Positions 1-5,264 of a stretch of DNA of 5,264 nt are shown here, piece after piece. The stretch covers positions 1 through 5,264 of the forward strand of contig JAQICW010000428.1 of assembly GCA_027858355.1 (NCBI GenBank), read 5' to 3'. The notes under the pieces are model-generated. The model worked only from the letters and a program-made list of their open reading frames with translations. It made no database searches and was not told where the DNA came from. The stretch is from Desulfobacula sp. Its GTDB lineage: Bacteria > Desulfobacterota > Desulfobacteria > Desulfobacterales > Desulfobacteraceae. Position numbers and translations under genes: made by a program. Position 1 is the stretch's first letter, and every line of letters starts with the position of its first letter.

Positions 1-162
1 CTCATTGACGAGCTTGATGAGCTTGATGAAAAAGATTTGGAGCAACTTTGGATAAAAGAAGCTTCCCGGCGTTTTCAGGAATTTAAGGCAGGAAATATCA
101 AAGCCAGGCCGGGGGGAGAAGTTTTTTATGATGCCAGGATAAAACTACAGGAAATTAGATGA
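1..162 (+). CDS. Putative addiction-module antitoxin, C-terminal part (5' end outside window)
   Basis: Fifty-three codons are visible and the start lies left of the window. The visible protein is acidic at its start (ELDELDE) and then has the pattern LWIKEASRRFQEFKAG, followed by a short basic stretch and a PGGEVF-like motif. This matches the C-terminal half of the small 'putative addiction module component' family (Unstab_antitox type, usually about 70-80 residues), whose members are labile antitoxins that bind a RelE/ParE toxin. Its stop codon overlaps the start of the next ORF as ATGA, the usual antitoxin-toxin coupling, which supports the call. The partner toxin is broken, so this antitoxin may be an orphan. 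Such antitoxins often repress their own operon, but the promoter is outside the window. The family call comes from recalled motifs, not a search. Confidence 0.7.
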   Translation, partial: LIDELDELDEKDLEQLWIKEASRRFQEFKAGNIKARPGGEVFYDARIKLQEIR

Positions 163-335
163 AGGTTCGATTCCTTACACCGGCTGAAGAAGAGATGATG
201 GAGGCTGCTGCCTATTATGAGATGCAGGTGGAAAAGCTTGGGGTAAATTTTCTTGACATCATTGAAGCAGCAGTAGCAGATATAGATGAGCATCCTTAAA
301 CCTGGCTGGATATTGAATATGGAATACAAAGACGC
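159..335 (+). pseudogene. Truncated RelE/ParE-family toxin
   Basis: The reading frame starts at ATG 159, overlapping the antitoxin stop by ATGA. The N-terminus (MKVRFLTPAEEEMMEAAAYY, then a helix with GVNFLDIIEAAVADI and EHP) is typical of plasmid-stabilisation RelE/ParE toxins, ribosome-dependent mRNA nucleases or gyrase poisons of about 95-100 residues. Here TAA at 297-299 stops translation after 46 residues. Reading past that codon, the frame continues with TWLDIEYGIQRR (300-335), which is the expected next part of the family (a W-x-x-I-x-x-G-I-R-R-R-like segment). After about 335 the similarity is lost and the second half, with the beta-strand core and catalytic C-terminus, is absent. There are thus two lesions: a nonsense codon and a 3' replacement. 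The product cannot form the complete toxin fold and is almost certainly inactive. Confidence 0.7.
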
Positions 336-341
336 AAGGAG
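336..341 (+). promoter_or_regulatory. Ribosome binding site of the 33-codon ORF
   Basis: AAGGAG lies 6 nt upstream of ATG 348. It begins exactly where toxin similarity ends. This suggests that the site arrived together with the following ORF as part of a different gene's start region. Confidence 0.55.
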
Positions 342-347
342 ATCGTC

Positions 348-449
348 ATGAATTTAATGGGTTTACAGGGAGGACAATATAAGCCTCTGTCTTATATCCC
401 GGAAGAGATTGACAAGGCCATAAGAGAAAAATTCAATATTTTGTTATAG
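348..449 (+). pseudogene. 33-codon ORF, possible internally deleted MttB-family methyltransferase remnant
   Basis: The ORF has a good Shine-Dalgarno and an ATG start, in the same frame as the broken toxin but separated from it by the toxin's stop. Its first part, MNLMGLQGGQYKPLS, resembles the beginning of MttB-family (trimethylamine-type) corrinoid methyltransferases, where a G-G-x-Y-x-P-L-S segment precedes the first helices. The second part, IPEEIDKAIREKFNILL, resembles a tail from the same superfamily. A full MttB is about 470-500 residues, so nearly all of the barrel would be missing. I infer an internal deletion joining the two ends. This rests on remembered motifs over a very short peptide. 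It could instead be a real small protein or a leader ORF, because its stop at 447-449 sits inside the ribosome binding site of the giant gene. Confidence 0.4.
409..437 (+). promoter_or_regulatory. Possible sigma70-type promoter for the giant gene
   Basis: A consensus -35 hexamer, TTGACA (409-414), is followed after 17 nt by TTCAAT (432-437), which matches the TATAAT consensus at 4 of 6 positions but lacks the important A at position 2. Transcription would start near 444, leaving a short leader that still includes the ribosome binding site. The hexamer lies within codons of the small upstream ORF, so it may be chance. Co-transcription from the toxin-antitoxin promoter is the alternative. Confidence 0.3.
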
Positions 450-454
450 GAGAG
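448..454 (+). promoter_or_regulatory. Ribosome binding site of the giant gene
   Basis: AGGAGAG lies about 8-10 nt upstream of ATG 463 and supports that start. It overlaps the TAG stop (447-449) of the preceding 33-codon ORF, so ribosomes terminating there could re-initiate on the giant gene. The start is also fixed by the protein: the Cys of the MCGIV N-terminus must become residue 1 after Met removal in Ntn-type amidotransferases. Confidence 0.7.
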
Positions 455-462
455 TACCTGAT

Positions 463-3400
463 ATGTGCGGTATAGTGGTCTATTACGGGGATGCAGAAAA
501 CAGGCTGACCCGTGTCTTGACCGGAATGTGGGCCATCATTTACAGAGCGCCTGACAGCACGGGTATCGGCCTGATTGGAAGTGATCTTGAGTCTCTCAAA
601 ATCCGGCGGGAACTGGGATCTGTCGACAATCTCATCGACCGGCTCCTGGAGTCCCCTGTGTTTGATGAAGATGAGCTCAGAGTCATATCAATCATGGATG
701 ATGCCTTTCACAACTATTCGGATTTTGTGGCCGAAAACCAGAAAAAACTCCTTGCCTTTGAGGGTTTTTTATCTCAGGAGCCGCAACAAGGCTCCGTGGA
801 AAAGCGATCATTTCCGAGGTGGTCTGACTTGACAGACACACAAAATGTCTTGCAAGTGGAACCGGGAACAGCAGGTAATCCTGAAATCCAGGAAACTTTT
901 AAAATTGATTCCCCCAAAACGTTTAAGGCCACCATCGACTGCTTGGTTATGGACTTTAACCTTCCCCTGGCTGTCGTGGAAAAACTTCTGCGCATGGGAT
1001 TTGAAACCCAGGCCCGCATTAAACAGGAAACCGGGTCGGCACCAATTGAAAAAAGTGACCTTTTACATGAATTCAAACAGCTTTTTGACAAATATGCCTT
1101 TGATGAAGGCCCACTCCAGCCAGTTCGGACAGCCTATCGACCCGGGTATAAAAATCCCTATGCCAGAAAATATGTCTGGCAATATCTCAAGGATGTGGTG
1201 GTAACCCTGCCGTCGGATTATACCACAGACGGCATTGCAAACCTGTTCAGAAGCATTGACAGTTTCATGGTAGCAAACAGGATCCATACCCCTGAAATGG
1301 ATGACAGGATCCAACTCGTCTTTGAATATTTCTGGAACATGAACAAGACCACGCCTCCGGTGCACTGGCGGATGCTGTACCGGGTCGAAAAAATTTACAA
1401 TGTATACGGAATTGCAGCTGCTTCTGCCATGGCCTATTTTCAGACAGAGGTCTACATGAAAAACAGCGTGGAAACTTTTGGGACAAACTATCTGCCGCAA
1501 GGTCATATCCCGGGTCCCACGCATCCTCTGCTGCTTAAATATATGGTCCAGCCGGTGATTGGTCAGGGCAGATGGGCTATGCAATCGTCTATTTCCGTTC
1601 GTAATGCCCACCCTTTTATGGATGAGAAAAAATTAAGGGCCGTGGTATTAAACGGACAATTTAGTTCTGATATTGAATCCAGGATCAAAAAGTATTTGAC
1701 CCAGGTGGCAAAAATCAACCTGAGAAGTAATAACTCAACTGAATTGTTTGTCATGCTCTGGGGACATTATTTTGACACGGCTTATATAGAAAACCAGCGG
1801 TACAAAACAATTGAACAGCAACACCGTCTTGGTCTTGAGGATATATCCTTGTGCAGCCAGTCCATTGATTATAGTGTTTTCAAAACCCTGGGCAATAAGA
1901 CAATACATGATATTGATGAAATGGCATTTATCAAGGCAATGGAAGCCATGATCAAGTCGGGGGGACAGTTTGCCGTTTCCGGGATCAGTATGGTATCCCC
2001 TGACCGACTCTTTGTTGCAACCCATAAACGACCCGTGTATATTGTTAAGCGCCAGGATACGTCGGATTTCATGGTGGTGTCGGATATCAATGCTGCTCTG
2101 GGACTTTTCCCCCAGACCCTGATCCAGTCCATCAGCATAAAACTGCGAAAACTGATGAAAGCCTATTCAAAAAAATCGGTGATTGTTGAGCCTGGTTTTT
2201 TTGATGACGATTCTGACACACAGGAAGCCTGGTTCAGACGGGAGAAAATATCCCTTCTGACACCTTTTCAGGTGGATATCTATGCCCTTGACCAGGAACA
2301 GATATTTGCAAAAATCCAAACGACCGCCGGGACCGACAATGTGTTACGGGACCTTACGATCAAAGATTTTTCAGGAAAAATCAGAACCGATATAAATCCC
2401 GAGCAGACCTATCTGACCCCCATTACCTTTCAAAAGGATTTCGGCAAAACCTTTTATGAGGAACATTTATTGGAAATACCCGGCCTGATCACGGATATAC
2501 TGAGCCGGTATACCTGCCCGGACCTTCATATACCAAAGTTAGACATCAAGAAGCGCCTGCTGGAAAGGCGATTTGGAGCCGGGCTTGGTTCTTTGAACCG
2601 AATTTTCCTTATCAGTACGGGTTTCAGCTACCTTCTGGCAGAGATCGTTGAAAAAACCATGGAACAGTTTTTTACCGGGATCTATATCATTGTAGATAGT
2701 CCCCGGGACATTGATAATGTTGAAAATTCCATTAATCCAGACAGGGATCTCGTGGTCATGATCTCGTGGTCCGGTACCACCTCGGATATGATTGATTTTG
2801 CATCCCTGCTTCTTAAAAAAAATATCCTCATGGTGGGGATTACGGAAAAACCGTTTTCCGACCTGGCCCTTATTGTTAGAAAAAGTGCCGGTGTCATTCC
2901 AATTCTCAGTGGGGAAGAAGTAACGGTGGCACCACTTAAAAGTGCCATATGCATGCTGCTTACTCTGGATCTTTTCTGCCTTTATATATGTGGGTTAACT
3001 TCAGGAGCAACAGAAAAAATCGCCGGTCTTGTGTCAGAAATGGGACAGCTCGCTGAAGAGACAGACACCTTGTTAACAGATGAAAAGGTGGTTGCCTTCT
3101 GCCAGGATGTGGCAAAACAGACACAAAATTCCAACCTTCACTATATCATAGATTCCCTCCATGATGTCGGATCTTCAAAAATGGGAAAATTAAACCTTGA
3201 ACTGAACGCCTGGACATCCATGGGAAATGCCATTGACTATTCCGAACTGGATGAATTTATTCAGACACCCCTGGCTGACAATGACCTGATCCTTGTGAAT
3301 GCAACCAATACCCGGCGGTTGGACAAGGGGTTGCACTTCATGGCTACGCTTCATGAAGCCGGAAAACGCTTTTTTGCAGTAAGCTACAAAAACCGGGAGA

Positions 3401-5004
3401 AAACCCAGATTCAAAAATATGCAGAAAAAACGGTATTTCTGCCCAAAGTGTCTGATTATTTCCAGCCTTTTATTGATCTTCCCTTTATGTTTCTGTTTGG
3501 ATTTTATTTTGGGCTGGCCCGGGGCAGGCTTTCCGGCCAGATGCCGAGGAATATGACCAAATCTGTTACTGCCGGCAGGGCAAAGGGCAACAATGGACAT
3601 TCAGTCTCAGATATTCTGGATGACTTGGATCTCAAAAATAAGACTTCCACAGATTTTCCGGACAGTCTGCTGTCACGGGCAGACACGCCTTGCTGGATCA
3701 GCCTGGCACGTAATGACCTGGAACAGCAGTATTATACGGATTTAATAAAGCTGTGTGCCGCCTTCCATGATTCAGATCCATTTTCAACCATTTTCTCAAC
3801 TCAGTCTGATGACCGGTTAGAAACCGTTTCAAAATTGATATTCAAATATCTGGAACAAGACGGGATTATCATATTTGTGCCCATGGACAAACAAGCTGAA
3901 GCCGGGTGCCGGAATTTTATCCGGTTGTGGGAACGATTTTTTGATACTCCCCTGCAGGTGGAATTCCCTGAAAAATTAAAAGGGGTCGGTACAGAGGACA
4001 GCCTGGTAGTAGCTGTGGCCTCGAAATTGCCGGATGAAAATGCATTGTCAATGGTATCCCGGTATTCCCATGAAAATCTGCTCTGGATTGGTCCTGACAA
4101 CGGGAAAAAAGTGTATCAGGCATTTTCAGGATCTTTTGGCACCTATTTTTTTCGAGATCTGGTTTTATCCTGTCAACACGAACATGTTTATTTTGCACTT
4201 TCCCTGTTTTTTTCAAAGGTAATGTTCTATAAGTTCCCCGACCGATCCAGGCGGCTCAATGATCATTTTAAACTCTTTTTGCCGGCTGTAATCACCACCC
4301 TCAACGATGAAGAGCTGAGACAGACCATCCAAACGGCAATAAATGAAAATCAGACCTATAAAAAAAGACTTTTTATCACCAATATGAGAGGAAATTGTAT
4401 TTCCTGGAAACATGGATTCCGTACCCATAAAGCCCAGAAGTTTGTGGGTGAAACTTTTGGTGTCAGCGCATATTCCCACCTGGTTATGGTGGATTCCCTG
4501 GTGGAAAAAAAATATGTGAAGCTGGAACCACGGCATATAATGGTGAAACACTACCCTGAGCGGGATATCTGTGCATGGGAAAACCGATACCTGGGAGGAG
4601 CCACTGTGGATGCCTTTTTGCAGGAATTATCCATGCCCTTTCAAGCAGATTCGGTTCTGCCGTTTATATTTAAAAATGAATGGTATCTGCCCGTATTAAA
4701 ACCGGAATATGACAAAGACCAGGACTGCCTTGTGATTATTGATGGCACCAGTGAAACACATTTTGATTCAGCCCTGGATGAACTGGCCACCTTTGGTAGC
4801 CGATATGCACGGCTTGTTGTTATCACCCAGAAAGGATTTTCACTTGATACAAAGCTATCAGCCCTGAAAAAATATCCCTTAAGCCATGTCATACTTGTCC
4901 CGGGAATAACAACTCCAGATGCCAATGCTGGAGTGATATCTGATTATATTCTTCCTGTGGTAATAAATATTATTTGCTCTGCCATGAAATTCCTTGATCA
5001 ATAA
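463..5004 (+). CDS. Giant GlmS-like protein: split class II glutamine amidotransferase plus two SIS-domain pairs
   Basis: The protein has 1513 residues, is soluble and shows no signal peptide. GATase domain: MCGIVVYYG with nucleophile Cys2, YRAPDSTG (27-34, the YRGYDSAG of GlmS), an insert of about residues 64-362, then GRWAMQ (369-374), NAHP (381-384), NGQF (397-400), STE (425-427), GGQFAV (500-505) and SD (540-541). A linker (656-680) matches the helix preceding the GlmS isomerase. SIS1 (about 700-850) has TGFSY (719-723), SWSGTTSD (768-775) and VAPLK (822-826). SIS2 (about 890-1036) ends in PRNMTKSVT (1028-1036), almost identical to the GlmS C-terminus. Residues 1060-1513 look like a second, diverged SIS pair. 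GlmS makes glucosamine-6-phosphate from fructose-6-phosphate and glutamine. Here several catalytic positions differ, so the substrate is unknown and the activity may be regulatory or a transfer to another sugar. It is the only intact gene in the window and probably has its own start signals. Superfamily membership is certain; the exact function is not. Confidence 0.88.
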   Translation: MCGIVVYYGDAENRLTRVLTGMWAIIYRAPDSTGIGLIGSDLESLKIRRELGSVDNLIDRLLESPVFDEDELRVISIMDDAFHNYSDFVAENQKKLLAFEGFLSQEPQQGSVEKRSFPRWSDLTDTQNVLQVEPGTAGNPEIQETFKIDSPKTFKATIDCLVMDFNLPLAVVEKLLRMGFETQARIKQETGSAPIEKSDLLHEFKQLFDKYAFDEGPLQPVRTAYRPGYKNPYARKYVWQYLKDVVVTLPSDYTTDGIANLFRSIDSFMVANRIHTPEMDDRIQLVFEYFWNMNKTTPPVHWRMLYRVEKIYNVYGIAAASAMAYFQTEVYMKNSVETFGTNYLPQGHIPGPTHPLLLKYMVQPVIGQGRWAMQSSISVRNAHPFMDEKKLRAVVLNGQFSSDIESRIKKYLTQVAKINLRSNNSTELFVMLWGHYFDTAYIENQRYKTIEQQHRLGLEDISLCSQSIDYSVFKTLGNKTIHDIDEMAFIKAMEAMIKSGGQFAVSGISMVSPDRLFVATHKRPVYIVKRQDTSDFMVVSDINAALGLFPQTLIQSISIKLRKLMKAYSKKSVIVEPGFFDDDSDTQEAWFRREKISLLTPFQVDIYALDQEQIFAKIQTTAGTDNVLRDLTIKDFSGKIRTDINPEQTYLTPITFQKDFGKTFYEEHLLEIPGLITDILSRYTCPDLHIPKLDIKKRLLERRFGAGLGSLNRIFLISTGFSYLLAEIVEKTMEQFFTGIYIIVDSPRDIDNVENSINPDRDLVVMISWSGTTSDMIDFASLLLKKNILMVGITEKPFSDLALIVRKSAGVIPILSGEEVTVAPLKSAICMLLTLDLFCLYICGLTSGATEKIAGLVSEMGQLAEETDTLLTDEKVVAFCQDVAKQTQNSNLHYIIDSLHDVGSSKMGKLNLELNAWTSMGNAIDYSELDEFIQTPLADNDLILVNATNTRRLDKGLHFMATLHEAGKRFFAVSYKNREKTQIQKYAEKTVFLPKVSDYFQPFIDLPFMFLFGFYFGLARGRLSGQMPRNMTKSVTAGRAKGNNGHSVSDILDDLDLKNKTSTDFPDSLLSRADTPCWISLARNDLEQQYYTDLIKLCAAFHDSDPFSTIFSTQSDDRLETVSKLIFKYLEQDGIIIFVPMDKQAEAGCRNFIRLWERFFDTPLQVEFPEKLKGVGTEDSLVVAVASKLPDENALSMVSRYSHENLLWIGPDNGKKVYQAFSGSFGTYFFRDLVLSCQHEHVYFALSLFFSKVMFYKFPDRSRRLNDHFKLFLPAVITTLNDEELRQTIQTAINENQTYKKRLFITNMRGNCISWKHGFRTHKAQKFVGETFGVSAYSHLVMVDSLVEKKYVKLEPRHIMVKHYPERDICAWENRYLGGATVDAFLQELSMPFQADSVLPFIFKNEWYLPVLKPEYDKDQDCLVIIDGTSETHFDSALDELATFGSRYARLVVITQKGFSLDTKLSALKKYPLSHVILVPGITTPDANAGVISDYILPVVINIICSAMKFLDQ
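652..1548 (+). other. Region encoding a ~295-residue insert in the amidotransferase domain
   Basis: Between the LGSVDNLIDRL segment (residues 51-61, the GlmS 'GKV' strand and helix) and GRWAMQ (369-374), GlmS has only about 20 residues, whereas this protein has about 300. The insert is rich in predicted helices and aromatic residues. Examples are the segment around FNLPLAVVEKLLRMGFE (165-181), YVWQYLKDVV (around 240) and a helical block with YFWNMNKTTPPVHWRM before the chain returns to the amidotransferase core. I recognise no known domain in it. It lies next to the glutamine site and could cap it or bind a partner. Boundaries are approximate to about 10 residues. Confidence 0.65.
2560..3570 (+). 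other. Region encoding the first SIS pair (GlmS isomerase-like module)
   Basis: Residues about 700-1036 align along their whole length with the GlmS isomerase half. The phosphate-binding Ser/Thr loop is kept: S768, S770, G771 and T773 correspond to GlmS S347, S349, G350 and T352; Q348 is replaced by W769. The T302-S303 loop is F721-S722. In SIS2, the GlmS catalytic residues appear changed when the conserved Gly is aligned at G908: K485 falls on N911, E488 on L914 (E913 is adjacent) and H504 on about Q934. The terminal K603 region is retained as K1033 in PRNMTKSVT. Sugar phosphate binding is therefore plausible, but GlmS-type isomerisation is doubtful. Confidence 0.75.
3640..5001 (+). other. 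Region encoding a degenerate second SIS pair
   Basis: After the point where GlmS would end (residue 1036) and a polar linker, residues about 1130-1255 repeat the order of a SIS fold: strand IIIFVP (1135-1140), a helix, TPLQVEFPEKL, then strand SLVVAVAS (1180-1187) at the place of the phosphate loop, and a late helix (around 1240-1255). Residues about 1300-1513 follow GlmS SIS2: RLFITNMRGN, HGFRTHKAQ, then after an extra stretch of about 70 residues the strand CLVIIDGTSETHFDSAL, RLVVITQKG and a final DYILPVVINIICSAMKF helix. The Ser/Thr phosphate loop and catalytic residues are not preserved, so this half is probably structural or regulatory. The assignment is by eye. Confidence 0.5.
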
Positions 5005-5005
5005 T

Positions 5006-5095
5006 TTAGTTTGGCAGAATAACCTCTGAATTTCTTTTGATGTTATATTGGTAAACCTGAACAGTATCTACTTTTTTCAGTTTAACAAATTTCAC
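5006..5095 (-). CDS. 29-codon GTG ORF of unknown nature, directly after the minus-strand methyltransferase fragment
   Basis: Reading the minus strand, GTG (5093-5095) follows the TGA of the methyltransferase frame with no gap and in the same frame. The ORF runs VKFVKLKKVDTVQVYQYN and further to TAA at 5006-5008, two bases from the stop of the giant gene. I recognise no family. No Shine-Dalgarno of good quality stands before the GTG. It could be the start of another gene that was cut off, the remains of a longer C-terminus of the methyltransferase, or chance. Confidence 0.2.
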   Translation of the reverse strand: MKFVKLKKVDTVQVYQYNIKRNSEVILPN

Positions 5096-5264
5096 TCAGG
5101 CCGTGCAGAGATTAGCTGGGTTCAGATGCTTGTCAATCTCATACTCAATTTCATCTGGTTTAGGCTCAACCACATGGTCCTTAAGCAGAGTTTTTGCTTT
5201 TTCATTGCATCTGGTAAAAAGGTCCTTTTCTCCTTTTTGTTCCCAGGATTCAAACCTGGCCCTG
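5096..5264 (-). CDS. MttB-family (trimethylamine-type) methyltransferase, C-terminal end, partial
   Basis: The minus-strand frame enters from the right edge and gives 55 residues ending in TGA (complement of 5096-5098). It contains RFESWEQKGEKDLFTRCNEK, then a helix, VVEPKPDEIEYEIDKHL and a short tail. The pattern W-E-x-x-G-x-K-D-L-x-x-R-x-N-E-K followed by a helix, E-P-x-P and a final helix is characteristic of the C-terminus of MttB-family methyltransferases. These move methyl groups from methylamines or betaines to a corrinoid protein in the cytoplasm. Whether the gene is complete beyond the window cannot be seen, and no amber (pyrrolysine) codon lies in the visible part. It converges on the giant gene. 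Confidence 0.6.
   Translation of the reverse strand, partial: RARFESWEQKGEKDLFTRCNEKAKTLLKDHVVEPKPDEIEYEIDKHLNPANLCTA

Noticed and set aside
10..27. Tandem repeat of GAGCTTGAT
   Set aside because: Only two 9-nt units, encoding ELDELD in the acidic part of the antitoxin; likely a chance or minor codon-level duplication.
940..1005. UBA-like look of the segment with LPLAVVEKLLRMGFE in the insert
   Set aside because: The L-x-x-M-G-F pattern is short and common in helical proteins; there is no supporting three-helix pattern, so no domain is claimed.
1063..1611. Minus-strand open frame of 182 codons inside the giant gene
   Set aside because: It lies entirely antisense to well-conserved amidotransferase and insert coding sequence, shows no recognisable motif, and looks like a codon-usage shadow. 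The same applies to the antisense frame at 3190-3600 and the +2 frame at 845-1204.
463..5004. Annotation as ordinary glmS
   Set aside because: The length, the large insert, the extra C-terminal half and the changed catalytic positions all argue against a standard glucosamine-6-phosphate synthase, although the superfamily is clear.
5015..5028. Possible terminator hairpin CAGA-ataacc-TCTG followed by a T-rich stretch
   Set aside because: The stem has only four base pairs and the T tract is interrupted; too weak to call an intrinsic terminator.

Overview
The window is dominated by one intact plus-strand gene (463-5004, 1513 codons). It encodes a giant relative of glucosamine-6-phosphate synthase (GlmS). 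A class II (Ntn-type) glutamine amidotransferase domain, split by an insert of about 295 residues, is followed by a recognisable pair of SIS phosphosugar-isomerase domains. About 430 further residues follow, which I read as a second, strongly degenerated SIS pair. GlmS is about 610 residues, so this protein is about two and a half times the usual size. Several glutamine-site and isomerase catalytic positions are changed, so I do not call it GlmS.

Left flank (1-449): the 3' end of a putative addiction-module antitoxin overlaps by ATGA the start of a RelE/ParE-type toxin. The toxin is cut by a TAA after 46 codons, and its similarity stops completely near 335. Exactly there a good Shine-Dalgarno begins a 33-codon ORF (348-449). 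Its N-terminal half reads like the start of an MttB-family (trimethylamine-type) corrinoid methyltransferase and its second half like a tail of one, as if an internal deletion left only the ends. The stop codon of this ORF lies inside the ribosome binding site of the giant gene, and a TTGACA hexamer inside it may belong to a promoter.

Right flank (5005-5264): a minus-strand reading frame entering from the right edge encodes what looks like the C-terminus of an MttB-family methyltransferase, stopping at 5096. A 29-codon GTG ORF of unknown nature follows it directly. I see no convincing terminator between the convergent genes.

Organism: MttB-family genes beside toxin-antitoxin debris, moderate GC content and the overall protein style suggest an anaerobic, MttB-rich bacterium, possibly a Desulfobacteraceae-like sulfate reducer. 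This is an inference, as no taxonomic marker is present. The flanks look rearranged, while the giant gene is uninterrupted over 4.5 kb and therefore probably under selection. No RNA genes, CRISPR arrays or complete insertion sequences were seen.
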